A stretch of 64,000 bases of DNA, taken from contig NZ_CANKYW010000002.1 in NCBI RefSeq assembly GCF_947488135.1, positions 558,001 to 622,000 of the forward strand, written 5' to 3'. Within the stretch, counting starts at the first letter, position 1. Every line of letters starts with the position of its first letter. This stretch comes from an uncultured Marivita sp. (GTDB lineage: Bacteria; Pseudomonadota; Alphaproteobacteria; Rhodobacterales; Rhodobacteraceae). The position numbers and the translations under genes were made by a program. The notes under the pieces are model-generated. The model did no database searches and had not been told where the DNA came from. It saw only the letters and a list, made by a program, of their open reading frames with translations. Below are positions 1-8,259 of this stretch, in pieces.

Positions 1-1965
1 CTCTTGGCGATCAAGCCTTTGGGCGAACCGATCCCGCTGGAGCAGGTGGAGAGCATCACCAGCATCCGCAAGCGGTTCGTGACGCCGGGAATGTCGCTGG
101 GCGCGCTGTCGCCCGAGGCGCACAAGACGCTGAACGTGGCGATGAACCGGATCGGCGCAAAGTCCGACAGCGGCGAGGGCGGCGAAGATCCGGCGCATTT
201 CGTGCCGGAGCCGAACGGCGACAACCCGTCTGCCAAGATCAAGCAGGTGGCGTCGGGCCGTTTTGGTGTGACCGCCGAGTACCTGAACCAGTGTGAAGAG
301 CTCGAGATCAAGGTGGCACAAGGGGCCAAGCCCGGTGAGGGTGGCCAGCTTCCGGGAATGAAGGTCACTGACCTGATCGCCCGCCTGCGCCATTCGACCA
401 AGGGTGTGACGCTGATCTCTCCGCCGCCGCACCACGACATCTATTCGATCGAAGACCTCGCGCAGCTGATCTACGACCTCAAGCAGATCAACCCACGCTG
501 CAAGGTGACGGTCAAGCTGGTGGCTTCCAGTGGCGTTGGCACGATTGCCGCCGGTGTGGCCAAGGCCAAGGCGGATGTGATCCTGATTTCCGGCCACAAC
601 GGCGGCACGGGTGCGTCGCCCGCGACCAGCATCAAGTATGCCGGTCTGCCGTGGGAAATGGGCCTGACCGAGGCGCATCAGGTTCTGTCGATGAACAAGC
701 TGCGGGATCGCGTGACCCTGCGCACCGATGGTGGTCTGCGCACCGGACGTGACATCGTCATGGCGGCGATGCTTGGTGCCGAAGAGTACGGTATCGGCAC
801 CGCCGCGCTGATCGCGATGGGCTGCATCATGGTGCGTCAGTGCCAGTCGAACACCTGCCCGGTCGGTGTGTGTACGCAGGATGAAGAGCTGCGGGCCAAG
901 TTCACCGGGAACGCTGACAAGGTCGTCAACCTCATCACCTTCTACGCGCAGGAAGTGCGGGATGTGCTGGCCTCTATCGGGGCGCGGTCGCTGGATGACG
1001 TGATCGGGCGTGCGGACCTGTTGTCTCAGGTTTCGCGCGGATCGGATCACCTTGACGATCTGGACCTCAACCCGCTCTTGATCCGGGTCGATGGGTCGGA
1101 TGACATCGTTTACGACCGCAACCGCCCGCGCAACGCGGTGCCGGATACGCTGGACGCCGAAATCGTCCGCGACGCGGCGCGCTTCCTTGAGGATGGTGAG
1201 AAGATGCAACTGTCCTACGCGGTGCAGAACACGCACCGGACCGTGGGCACCCGCACCTCTAGCCATATCGTTCGGAAGTTCGGGATGCGCAACGCGCTTC
1301 AGCCGAACCACCTGACGGTGAAACTCACCGGTTCCGCAGGCCAGTCGCTGGGGGCATTCGCCGCGCCCGGCCTCAAGCTCGAGGTGTCGGGTGATGCGAA
1401 CGACTACGTCGGTAAGGGCCTGTCGGGCGGCACCATCGTGGTGCGTCCGCCGATGATGTCTCCGCTGGTTGCGGCGGATAACACGATCATCGGCAACACG
1501 GTCCTCTACGGTGCGACCGATGGCTACCTCTTTGCCGCCGGGCGTGCCGGCGAACGGTTTGCCGTACGGAACTCGGGTGCAAAGGTCGTGGTCGAGGGCT
1601 GTGGATCGAACGGGTGCGAATACATGACCGGTGGCGTTGCCGTGATCCTTGGCGATATCGGCGCCAACTTCGGCGCGGGTATGACTGGCGGTATGGCGTA
1701 TCTCTATGATCCCGAAGGCAAGGCCGAGGCGCTGATGAACATGGAAAGCCTCGTGACCTGTTCGGTGACGGTCGATCACTGGGAAAACCAGTTGAAAGGC
1801 CTGATCGAACGGCATGCCGATGAAACGATGAGCCGCAAGGCGCAGGACATCCTTCAGCACTGGGATCTTGAACTGCGGAACTTCGTGCAGGTGTGCCCGA
1901 AAGAGATGCTGGACAAGATTCCGCATCCCCTGGGGATCGAGAAAACGGCCGTTCCTGCCGAGTAG
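1..1965 (+). CDS. gltB: Glutamate synthase (NADPH) large subunit, C-terminal part (5' end outside window)
   Basis: The large subunit of NADPH-dependent glutamate synthase transfers the glutamine amide nitrogen to 2-oxoglutarate. The reading frame is open through the left edge, so the roughly 850 N-terminal residues (class II amidotransferase domain) lie outside the window. What is present is the FMN-binding synthase domain, with the characteristic segments SGEGGEDP, PGEGGQLPG and SGHNGGTGASP. It is followed by the 3Fe-4S loop, whose three cysteines (C-x5-C-x4-C) lie within CIMVRQCQSNTCPVGVC. The C-terminal part is the glycine-rich GXGXG beta-helix domain. The gltD small subunit does not follow, so it must lie upstream or elsewhere. 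A rho-independent terminator follows directly. Family assignment is secure. Confidence 0.97.
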   Translation, partial: LLAIKPLGEPIPLEQVESITSIRKRFVTPGMSLGALSPEAHKTLNVAMNRIGAKSDSGEGGEDPAHFVPEPNGDNPSAKIKQVASGRFGVTAEYLNQCEELEIKVAQGAKPGEGGQLPGMKVTDLIARLRHSTKGVTLISPPPHHDIYSIEDLAQLIYDLKQINPRCKVTVKLVASSGVGTIAAGVAKAKADVILISGHNGGTGASPATSIKYAGLPWEMGLTEAHQVLSMNKLRDRVTLRTDGGLRTGRDIVMAAMLGAEEYGIGTAALIAMGCIMVRQCQSNTCPVGVCTQDEELRAKFTGNADKVVNLITFYAQEVRDVLASIGARSLDDVIGRADLLSQVSRGSDHLDDLDLNPLLIRVDGSDDIVYDRNRPRNAVPDTLDAEIVRDAARFLEDGEKMQLSYAVQNTHRTVGTRTSSHIVRKFGMRNALQPNHLTVKLTGSAGQSLGAFAAPGLKLEVSGDANDYVGKGLSGGTIVVRPPMMSPLVAADNTIIGNTVLYGATDGYLFAAGRAGERFAVRNSGAKVVVEGCGSNGCEYMTGGVAVILGDIGANFGAGMTGGMAYLYDPEGKAEALMNMESLVTCSVTVDHWENQLKGLIERHADETMSRKAQDILQHWDLELRNFVQVCPKEMLDKIPHPLGIEKTAVPAE

Positions 1966-1988
1966 ATCGCAGCGAAGAAGGACCAGAA

Positions 1989-2015
1989 AGCCCGGTGCAC
2001 GCGCCGGGCTTTTTT
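1989..2015 (+). terminator. Rho-independent terminator of gltB
   Basis: A 7-bp stem, AGCCCGG (1989-1995) with CCGGGCT (2004-2010), runs into a T-tract ending at 2015. It lies 23 bp after the gltB stop codon. It also lies just beyond the end of the convergent gene at 2024. Confidence 0.88.
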
Positions 2016-2023
2016 CGTCAGCC

Positions 2024-2356
2024 TCAGGGAAGCAGCGCGACGATGGTAAGGGCGGAAGGGACAACAGCGGCCAGCACAATCGCCGGAGCCTTGTGGCGCG
2101 CCCTCCGTATACAGCCGCCGAAGAGGAGACCGAGCCCGATCATTCCGCCGGGTAAGGCGACCGTTCCGATCATGGCGATGGCGATCCACGTTTCGATGTA
2201 GTCCCCCTGTGCCAGGAGCCAGAGCGTCAGTGTCGCGACTCCGGCCGCGAGGGATGTTGCAGAGCCGCTGACGAGCGCTTGGGCGGGCAGGGTCACGAAA
2301 AGCGCGAGCAACAGCCCGAAGAGGTAAAAGCCACAATATAGGATCAGGATCAGCAT
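2024..2356 (-). CDS. Small hypothetical integral membrane protein (about 110 aa)
   Basis: I do not recognise this family. From the ATG at 2356 the product is almost entirely hydrophobic. There are about three to four predicted membrane segments: an N-terminal LILILYCGFYLFGLLLALF stretch, a segment around LAAGVATLTLWLLA, a glycine-rich segment around IAMIGTVALPGGMIGLGLLFGG, and a C-terminal VLAAVVPSALTIVALL. A short basic patch (RRARHK) separates the last two. The frame stays open further upstream, but that extension overlaps the start of mtgA on the other strand and is not membrane-like, so I chose the internal start. No clear ribosome-binding site decides this. The gene is convergent with gltB and divergent from mtgA. 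Confidence 0.6.
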   Translation of the reverse strand: MLILILYCGFYLFGLLLALFVTLPAQALVSGSATSLAAGVATLTLWLLAQGDYIETWIAIAMIGTVALPGGMIGLGLLFGGCIRRARHKAPAIVLAAVVPSALTIVALLP

Positions 2357-2474
2357 GTGATTGGTGTCGCGGAATCTTTGCGAAACGTAAACCTTTTCAT
2401 GGTCTTGCCATGTCCATGCCGCGCTTGAACCGGATTCGGGTGTTATCTTCGGCAGGCGACGAAACGATGGTGGG

Positions 2475-3299
2475 ATGTTTTCTTGGATGACGGTTGCGCC
2501 TAATGTGCCTTCGATGACAGGCGGAAAATCCAAAACAACGTCGCAGCAGGGGCCGAAGCCGGACAAGCCCAAGCCGAAGCGGACGCGCAAGACGAAAGAG
2601 CCGACGCTTGTCGATCGTATCCTTGCGCCCTATCGCTGGCTGGTGAAATGGACGCTTCGGACCGTCTTGGCGCTGATCCTGCTGGTCCTGTTGGTGGTCG
2701 GAGTATTCGGCGTGGTAAATCCTCCGACAACGCATACGATGTGGTCCGAAGGCCGTAGGCTGGGCGCGCCGGTGGACCAGGTCTGGGTCGATGCCGGGGC
2801 AATTGCGCCAGTGATGTTCCGATCCGCCGTTGCGGCGGAGGACGCCAATTTCTGCCTGCATTGGGGATTCGACGTGGAGGCGATCCAGGCCGCGATCGAG
2901 GCGGGTGGAGCGCGCGGGGCATCGACGATTTCGCAGCAAGTGGTGAAGAACGTGTTTCTCTGGCAGGAACGGTCCTGGGTGCGCAAGGGTCTCGAAGCCG
3001 TGCTGACGCCGGTGACAGAGGCGCTTTGGTCGAAACAGCGTATTCTGGAACTGTACCTGAACGTCGCGGAATTCGACGAGGGTGTCTTCGGTGTCCAAGC
3101 CGCCGCCGTGCATTACTTTGGGGTGGATGCGCGGGATTTGACCCCATTGCAGGCAGCGCGACTGGCCGCCGTGCTTCCGTCGCCCAAAACGCGGTCGGCC
3201 TCGCAGCCGTCGAATGCGGTGGACCGACGCGCGCGGTCGATCCGGGCCGGTGCCGAAACGATCGCGCAGGATGGTCGCGCGCGCTGTTTTCAAGGCTGA
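2475..3299 (+). CDS. mtgA: Monofunctional biosynthetic peptidoglycan transglycosylase
   Basis: This is a GT51 glycosyltransferase that polymerises glycan strands from lipid II at the periplasmic face, without a transpeptidase domain. A lysine/proline-rich cytoplasmic tail (residues about 18-45) precedes one membrane anchor (about 60-81). The GT51 motifs follow in order: EDANFCLHWGF with the catalytic Glu near residue 122, GASTISQQVVKN near 149-159, and ELYLNVAEF near 192-200. The length of about 274 aa is normal for stand-alone MtgA. The start is uncertain: ATG 2475 gives the longest product, ATG 2514 is also possible, and neither has a strong Shine-Dalgarno sequence. The catalytic domain is unaffected. 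Confidence 0.93.
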   Translation: MFSWMTVAPNVPSMTGGKSKTTSQQGPKPDKPKPKRTRKTKEPTLVDRILAPYRWLVKWTLRTVLALILLVLLVVGVFGVVNPPTTHTMWSEGRRLGAPVDQVWVDAGAIAPVMFRSAVAAEDANFCLHWGFDVEAIQAAIEAGGARGASTISQQVVKNVFLWQERSWVRKGLEAVLTPVTEALWSKQRILELYLNVAEFDEGVFGVQAAAVHYFGVDARDLTPLQAARLAAVLPSPKTRSASQPSNAVDRRARSIRAGAETIAQDGRARCFQG

Positions 3300-3416
3300 G
3301 CAGTACAGTGAGACGAAAACCGCGCGCCGGGGATTAAAGCGGGGTGGGGCCATTGTATTGAGCGGCGCTTCACGGCAATTAGAGGGGGCTTACTCCAACT
3401 TCGGGACCTGCTTCGC

Positions 3417-4082
3417 ATGGCCAAACTCTATCATGTTCCGTTGTCACCCTTTTGCCGGAAGGTGCGGTTGAGCCTTGCCGAAAAGAAGATCGAGTGCGAG
3501 TTGATCGAGGAACGGTACTGGGAAAAAGACCCGGACTTTCTGCGGCGCAACCCGGCCGCGAAGGTGCCGGTGCTCAAGATCGACGGGCGCACGATGGCCG
3601 AAAGCGCTGCGATCTGCGAATATCTGGAAGAGAAATACCCCGAACCGCCGCTGATGCCGCGATCGTCAGAAGCGCGTTATGAGGTGCGGCGGCTGGTGGG
3701 ATGGTTCGACGACAAGTTCCACAATGAAGTGACGTCCAAGCTCTTGTACGAACGGGTGAACAAGAAGGTCACCAAACAAGGGTTCCCGGATTCGGGCAAC
3801 GTCAAGGCCGGGGCCAAGGCGATCAAGTACCACCTCGACTACATGGCCTGGCTTCTGGATCACCGCCGCTGGCTTGCGGGGGACACGATGACGCTTGCCG
3901 ATTTCGCAGCTGCTGCGCATCTGTCGTCGCTGGATTACATTCGGGACGTGGACTGGAACCGCAGCGAGGCTGTCAAGGATTGGTATGCCAAGATCAAGTC
4001 GCGCCCGGCCTTCCGATCGATCCTTGCCGACCAGGTGCCGGGATTTCCGCAGCCGCCGCACTATGCCGATCTGGATTTCTGA
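3417..4082 (+). CDS. Glutathione S-transferase family protein
   Basis: The product has 221 residues. The N-terminal thioredoxin-like half starts LYHVPLSPFCRKVRL, with the single cysteine where many bacterial GSTs bind glutathione, and contains the GSH-site segment ESAAICEYLEEKYP near residue 62. The C-terminal half is the all-helical GST domain (LAGDTMTLADFAAAAHLSSLDY). The substrate cannot be deduced; general glutathione-dependent detoxification or glutathionylation chemistry in the cytoplasm is the family role. It lies 117 bp after mtgA and is followed by a hairpin repeat, then queG. The size is normal and the frame intact. Confidence 0.9.
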   Translation: MAKLYHVPLSPFCRKVRLSLAEKKIECELIEERYWEKDPDFLRRNPAAKVPVLKIDGRTMAESAAICEYLEEKYPEPPLMPRSSEARYEVRRLVGWFDDKFHNEVTSKLLYERVNKKVTKQGFPDSGNVKAGAKAIKYHLDYMAWLLDHRRWLAGDTMTLADFAAAAHLSSLDYIRDVDWNRSEAVKDWYAKIKSRPAFRSILADQVPGFPQPPHYADLDF

Positions 4083-4092
4083 TCCCGATGTC

Positions 4093-4146
4093 GGAGTGAG
4101 GGGCCAGCCCCTCACACTCCCCGAAGTATTTTCAGCCCAAAGAAGC
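4093..4146. repeat. Interspersed hairpin element, copy 1 (GST-queG gap)
   Basis: The core is a strong hairpin of GTGAGGGGC (4096-4104), a 2-nt loop and GCCCCTCAC (4107-4115). The outer arms GGAGTG and CACTCC extend it with a small bulge. It is followed by a conserved tail (CCCCGAAGTATTTTCAG, then CCCAAAGAAG). The tail closely matches a second copy at 22859-22888. The element fills nearly the whole gap between two genes and has no T-tract, so it looks like an extragenic palindromic repeat rather than a simple terminator. Confidence 0.7.
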
Positions 4147-4157
4147 AGTTCTGCCAA

Positions 4158-5186
4158 ATGGGTCTGACCGCGCGTATCAAGACGCAGGCCCTGGACGAGG
4201 GTTTCGCGTCCTGTCGCATTTGTCGGCCCTGGGATGTTCCGGACGTGCCGGCGCGGCTGAGAGCCTTTCTCGATGCCGGGTATCATGGGCAGATGAGCTG
4301 GCTGGCGGACCGGGCGCATTGGCGGTCGGCACCGCAGGTTCTTTGGCCCGAGGCCCGATCCGTGATCATGCTGGCCGAGAATTACGGTCCTGAGCATGAT
4401 CCGCTTGCGGTTCTGGAGCAACGTCAGCAGGCGGCGATTTCGGTTTATGCGCAGAACCGCGATTATCATGATGTGGTCAAGAAGCGGCTCAAACGCTTGG
4501 CGCGGTGGTTGATCGCCGAGGCCGGGGGTGAGGTGAAGGTGTTTGTCGATACCGCACCCGTTCCCGAGAAAGCCTTGGGGCAGGCGGCGGGACTCGGCTG
4601 GCAGGGCAAGCACACCAACCTCGTGTCGCGCGAGCTGGGATCCTGGTTCTTCATCGGGTCGGTGTTTACCACGCTGGAGTTGGAGCCGGATGCGGCGGAG
4701 GTGGATCATTGCGGGTCGTGCCGCGCCTGTCTGGACGTCTGCCCGACCGATGCGTTTCCGGCCCCGTACCAGTTGGATGCGCGGCGCTGCATTTCGTATC
4801 TCACGATCGAGCATCACGGCCCGGTTGATGAAGAGCTCCGGTCGAAATTGGGTAACCGGATCTACGGGTGTGACGATTGCCTTGCCGTGTGCCCCTGGAA
4901 CAAGTTTGCCCGCCGCGCTGCGGAGGCGAAGTACCACGCGCGCGAGGATCTCTTGGCTCCCGATCTGGCTGAGCTGGCGCTGCTCGACGATACGGCGTTC
5001 CGCGCGCGGTTCTCCGGCTCACCGATCAAGCGGATTGGGCGCGGACGGTTTGTCCGCAATGTGCTTTATGCCATCGGCAATTCCGGGTCGGCCCGGTTGC
5101 GCGCAGTGGCGCAGCGATTGGTGGACGATCCCGATCCGGTGGTTGCGGATGCGGCGCGCTGGGCGGTCATGCACGGGGACACATGA
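4158..5186 (+). CDS. queG: Epoxyqueuosine reductase
   Basis: QueG performs the last step of queuosine biosynthesis, reducing epoxyqueuosine in tRNA to queuosine with a cobalamin cofactor and two 4Fe-4S clusters. The first ferredoxin-type motif is [12 protein letters not shown] (Cys185, 188, 191, 195). The second is [11 protein letters not shown] (Cys238, 241, 245), with Cys211 available to complete it. The segment [12 protein letters not shown] (about 130-141) carries the conserved aspartate of the active site. The size (342 aa) fits the short QueG type without extra HEAT repeats. The gene ends by overlapping the next start (ATGATG around 5183), so the two are translationally coupled. Confidence 0.95.
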   Translation: MGLTARIKTQALDEGFASCRICRPWDVPDVPARLRAFLDAGYHGQMSWLADRAHWRSAPQVLWPEARSVIMLAENYGPEHDPLAVLEQRQQAAISVYAQNRDYHDVVKKRLKRLARWLIAEAGGEVKVFVDTAPVPEKALGQAAGLGWQGKHTNLVSRELGSWFFIGSVFTTLELEPDAAEVDHCGSCRACLDVCPTDAFPAPYQLDARRCISYLTIEHHGPVDEELRSKLGNRIYGCDDCLAVCPWNKFARRAAEAKYHAREDLLAPDLAELALLDDTAFRARFSGSPIKRIGRGRFVRNVLYAIGNSGSARLRAVAQRLVDDPDPVVADAARWAVMHGDT

Positions 5187-7195
5187 TGGCGATACTCTTG
5201 GGCGTCGACACGGGTGGCACCTATACCGATGCGGTTCTGATGCGCGACGAAGACGCGGTGATTGCCAAGGCCAAGGCGCTGACCACGCGGCATGATTTGG
5301 CCGAAGGGGTCGGCGCTGCGGTTCGCGCGGTGCTGGATCACTCGGGAGTGTCCCCCGCCGAGATCGCCTTGGCATCGCTCTCGACCACCTTGGCCACGAA
5401 TGCGCTTGTCGAAGGACAGGGCGCGCGGGTGGCGCTGATCTATATCGGGTTCGCCGAAAAGGATCTTGCCTCTCAGGGCCTGAAGGACGCGCTGGGCGAC
5501 GATCCTGTCCTGCTGACGCCTGGTGGGCACAGCCATGCCGGGACGGAAGCCGCCCCGCTGGATGCAGGTCTGATCGCCGAGTGGGCGAAGGTGCAGGACG
5601 TGTCGGCCTTTGCCATCGCGGCGCAGTTCGGCACCCGCAACCCGGCGCACGAGATCGCCGCGCGCGACGCGGTGCGGGCCGCCACAGGCAAGCCGGTGAC
5701 CTGTTCGCATGAGCTTTCGGCCAAGCTGGGAGGTCCGAAACGGGCGCTGACGGCGGTGCTGAACGCGCGGTTGATCGGGTTGACGCACCGCCTGATCGGG
5801 CGGGCCGAGGGGGCGCTGCGGGAGCTTGGCATCGACGCGCCGCTCATGGTGGTGCGGGGGGACGGCGCGCTCATGTCGGCGGCGCAGGCACAGGAGCGGC
5901 CTATCGAGACGATCCTGAGCGGGCCCGCCGCGTCCATCGTCGGCGCGCGCTGGCTGACCGGGGCGGATCATGCGCTGGTGTCGGATGTCGGGGGAACGAC
6001 GACCGATATTGCGCTGCTGCGTGACGGACGCCCGGTGATCGACCCCGATGGTGCGCGCGTCGGGCAGCATCGCACGATGGTCGAAGCGGTGGCGATGCGC
6101 ACGCACGGGCTTGGTGGCGACAGCGAGGTGCATGTCGCGGATCAGGGTCTGGAGGCCACTGTCACGCTGGGGCCAAAACGGCTTTTGCCGATTGCCCTGA
6201 TCGCGCGCGATGCGCCGGAGGTTGTGCATCGCGCGCTGGAGGAACAACTCAACCGAACCGTTCCGGGAGAGCATGACGCGCGCTTCGTGCGCCGAGTGGC
6301 CGGGCAGGACGAGGCGGGGTTGAGCGACCGTGCCCGCGCGGTCTTGGACCGTGTGACGGAAACACCGCAGCCCTTGGACCATGTCCTGACCACCCGGCTC
6401 GAGGCGCAGGCGCTGCGCAGCCTCGTGGCGCGTGGTTTGGTGCAGGTGGCCGGGGTCACGCCGACTGACGCGTTTCACGTGCTGGGGCGGTTCGACCATT
6501 GGGATGCCGATGCTTCGGAAAAGGCATTGCGGCTTTTGGCCCGCAAGCGTGGCGGTTCCGGCAATCGTCACGCGGAAACCGCCGCCGCGATGGCGCAGCG
6601 TGTGGTTGATGCCCTGACCACTGCGACGGGAACCGCGCTGATCGAGGCGGCGTTCGCGGCGGATGGTCTGGATGATCCGCAGGGATTGGCGCGGCACGCC
6701 TTGTTGCATCGCGGGCTGCGCCGATCCCCCGGGCTGGTCCAGATGACCGCTGCCCTGTCGGTTCCGGTGATCGGCCTCGGCGCGTCGGCCAAAGTGACGT
6801 ACCCTGCGGTCGGTGCGTTCCTGAACGCGGAAACGCTCTTGCCCGAGGACGGGGATGTGGCGAATGCCATCGGGGCGGTGACGGGGCGCATCAGGATGAT
6901 CCGCGAAGGCACGGTGACAAGCCCGTCCGAAGGGCGCTACCGGGCGCATATCGGAGAGACGCCGCTGGATTTCCCCGAACCGTCAGCGGCATTGGACGCG
7001 TTGGAGGCGGCCTTGCGCAGCGCGGCACAGGCGGATGCCGAAGCGGCGGGTGCCGCATCGGTGCATCTACATGCCAGCCGCCACATCACCCGCACCGAGG
7101 TGGAGGCGCGGGAGATCTTCGTCGAAGCCCGGATCGTGGTCGAGGCAACGGGCAGGCCCCGGATCGCCGCTCACGACGCGGCGACGGCCCTGTAA
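5183..7195 (+). CDS. Hydantoinase/oxoprolinase family protein (HyuA type)
   Basis: This is an ATP-dependent cyclic-amide hydrolase of the HyuA/5-oxoprolinase alpha type. The N-terminus [13 protein letters not shown] is the hydantoinase/oxoprolinase N-terminal phosphate-binding signature. A second actin-like phosphate loop occurs in [13 protein letters not shown], and the GPAAS segment of the hydantoinase A domain precedes it. At 670 aa it has the length of a complete alpha subunit, but no HyuB (beta subunit) gene is adjacent. It overlaps the stop of queG by 4 bp, so it is probably cotranscribed with that gene; a functional link to queuosine is not evident. The substrate is unknown: hydantoin, 5-oxoproline and related rings are all possible. 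Confidence 0.85.
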   Translation: MMAILLGVDTGGTYTDAVLMRDEDAVIAKAKALTTRHDLAEGVGAAVRAVLDHSGVSPAEIALASLSTTLATNALVEGQGARVALIYIGFAEKDLASQGLKDALGDDPVLLTPGGHSHAGTEAAPLDAGLIAEWAKVQDVSAFAIAAQFGTRNPAHEIAARDAVRAATGKPVTCSHELSAKLGGPKRALTAVLNARLIGLTHRLIGRAEGALRELGIDAPLMVVRGDGALMSAAQAQERPIETILSGPAASIVGARWLTGADHALVSDVGGTTTDIALLRDGRPVIDPDGARVGQHRTMVEAVAMRTHGLGGDSEVHVADQGLEATVTLGPKRLLPIALIARDAPEVVHRALEEQLNRTVPGEHDARFVRRVAGQDEAGLSDRARAVLDRVTETPQPLDHVLTTRLEAQALRSLVARGLVQVAGVTPTDAFHVLGRFDHWDADASEKALRLLARKRGGSGNRHAETAAAMAQRVVDALTTATGTALIEAAFAADGLDDPQGLARHALLHRGLRRSPGLVQMTAALSVPVIGLGASAKVTYPAVGAFLNAETLLPEDGDVANAIGAVTGRIRMIREGTVTSPSEGRYRAHIGETPLDFPEPSAALDALEAALRSAAQADAEAAGAASVHLHASRHITRTEVEAREIFVEARIVVEATGRPRIAAHDAATAL

Positions 7196-7259
7196 CAAGG
7201 GTTGGACTTTGGCGCGGGCGCGCCATCTATAGGTCAAGATCACGGACAGGAGGCATCTC

Positions 7260-7709
7260 ATGGCGAAGTACGAAAAGAACACGGACGTCATCGCGACGCT
7301 GTCACCCGAACAGTTTTACGTCACGCAGGAAAGCGGGACGGAACGGCCGGGCACGGGCGAATATCTCGACAACAAGGAGCCGGGCATCTACGTCGACATC
7401 GTCAGCGGTGAGCCGCTTTTTGCGTCGTCCGACAAGTATGAATCCGGGTGCGGCTGGCCAAGTTTCACCAAGCCGATCGAGCCGGCGCATGTCAACGAAT
7501 TGCGCGACCTGAGCCACGGGATGATCCGCACCGAGGTGCGGTCGGCCCACGGTGACAGCCATCTCGGGCATGTGTTCCCGGATGGCCCCCAAGACCGGGG
7601 CGGTTTGCGCTATTGCATCAATTCCGCCAGCCTGCGGTTCATCCATCGCGACGACATGGAGGCCGAAGGCTATGGCGACTATCTGAACCAAGTGGAGGAC
7701 GTGGCATGA
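7260..7709 (+). CDS. msrB: Peptide-methionine (R)-S-oxide reductase
   Basis: MsrB repairs oxidised protein methionine (R-sulfoxide). The active-site segment is [14 protein letters not shown] with the catalytic Cys119, and GCGWPSF supplies Cys64 as a potential resolving cysteine. The [10 protein letters not shown] block is conserved. The two CxxC zinc motifs found in many MsrB proteins are absent (DIVSGEPLF and [12 protein letters not shown] occupy those places), so this is the zinc-less form. A strong AGGAGG ribosome-binding site lies just before the ATG. The stop codon overlaps the start of msrA, implying a coupled operon repairing both sulfoxide stereoisomers. Confidence 0.96.
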   Translation: MAKYEKNTDVIATLSPEQFYVTQESGTERPGTGEYLDNKEPGIYVDIVSGEPLFASSDKYESGCGWPSFTKPIEPAHVNELRDLSHGMIRTEVRSAHGDSHLGHVFPDGPQDRGGLRYCINSASLRFIHRDDMEAEGYGDYLNQVEDVA

Positions 7710-8212
7710 CTGAGCGCGCTGTATTGGCGGGGGGCTGTTTCTGGGGAATGCAGGACCTGATCCGCAAGCTTCCGGGCGTCGAAAAGACCCGTGTCGGCTA
7801 TACCGGGGGCGATGTTCCGAACGCGACCTATCGCAACCACGGCACCCATGCCGAGGGGATCGAGATCCTGTTTGATCCCGCCAAGATTTCGTTTCGGCAG
7901 CTGCTGGAGTTCTTCTTCCAGATCCACGATCCGACCACGCTCAACCGTCAGGGCAATGACCGCGGGATGAGCTATCGGTCGGCGATTTACTATATCGATG
8001 AAGATCAGAAGGCTGTGGCTGAGGATACGATTGCCGATGTGAACGCGTCGGGCATCTGGCCCGGCAAGGTCGTGACCGAGGTCGAGCCCGTGGGCGATTT
8101 CTGGGAAGCAGAGCCCGAGCATCAGGATTACCTGGAGCGGTTCCCGAACGGCTATACCTGCCACTTTCCGCGCCCCGACTGGGTCCTGCCCAAGCGCGAC
8201 GCGGCGGAATAA
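7706..8212 (+). CDS. msrA: Peptide-methionine (S)-S-oxide reductase
   Basis: MsrA reduces methionine-S-sulfoxide. The catalytic signature GGCFWG places the active cysteine at residue 11. The middle region contains the family blocks [17 protein letters not shown] and [26 protein letters not shown] (written with a break), and a C-terminal NGYTCHF cysteine is available for recycling. I chose ATG 7706, which overlaps the msrB stop (ATGA), over an upstream in-frame extension that lies inside msrB. The 168-aa length is typical. A strong terminator follows. Confidence 0.96.
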   Translation: MTERAVLAGGCFWGMQDLIRKLPGVEKTRVGYTGGDVPNATYRNHGTHAEGIEILFDPAKISFRQLLEFFFQIHDPTTLNRQGNDRGMSYRSAIYYIDEDQKAVAEDTIADVNASGIWPGKVVTEVEPVGDFWEAEPEHQDYLERFPNGYTCHFPRPDWVLPKRDAAE

Positions 8213-8230
8213 GCGGCGACATATCGGGAA

Positions 8231-8259
8231 AAGGTCGGGCATCGCTGCCCGGCCTTTTT
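8231..8259. terminator. Bidirectional rho-independent terminator
   Basis: An 11-bp stem, AAGGTCGGGCA (8231-8241) with TGCCCGGCCTT (8246-8256, one G-T pair), closes a TCGC loop and is followed by T residues. The A-rich left side makes it usable from both strands. It sits between the convergent msrA and flavin oxidoreductase genes and touches the stop codon of the latter. Confidence 0.9.

Noticed and set aside
5066-6949. A 627-codon open frame antisense to the HyuA-type gene
   Set aside because: The protein is Arg/His/Gln-rich with no motif; it mirrors codon bias of the real gene on the other strand.
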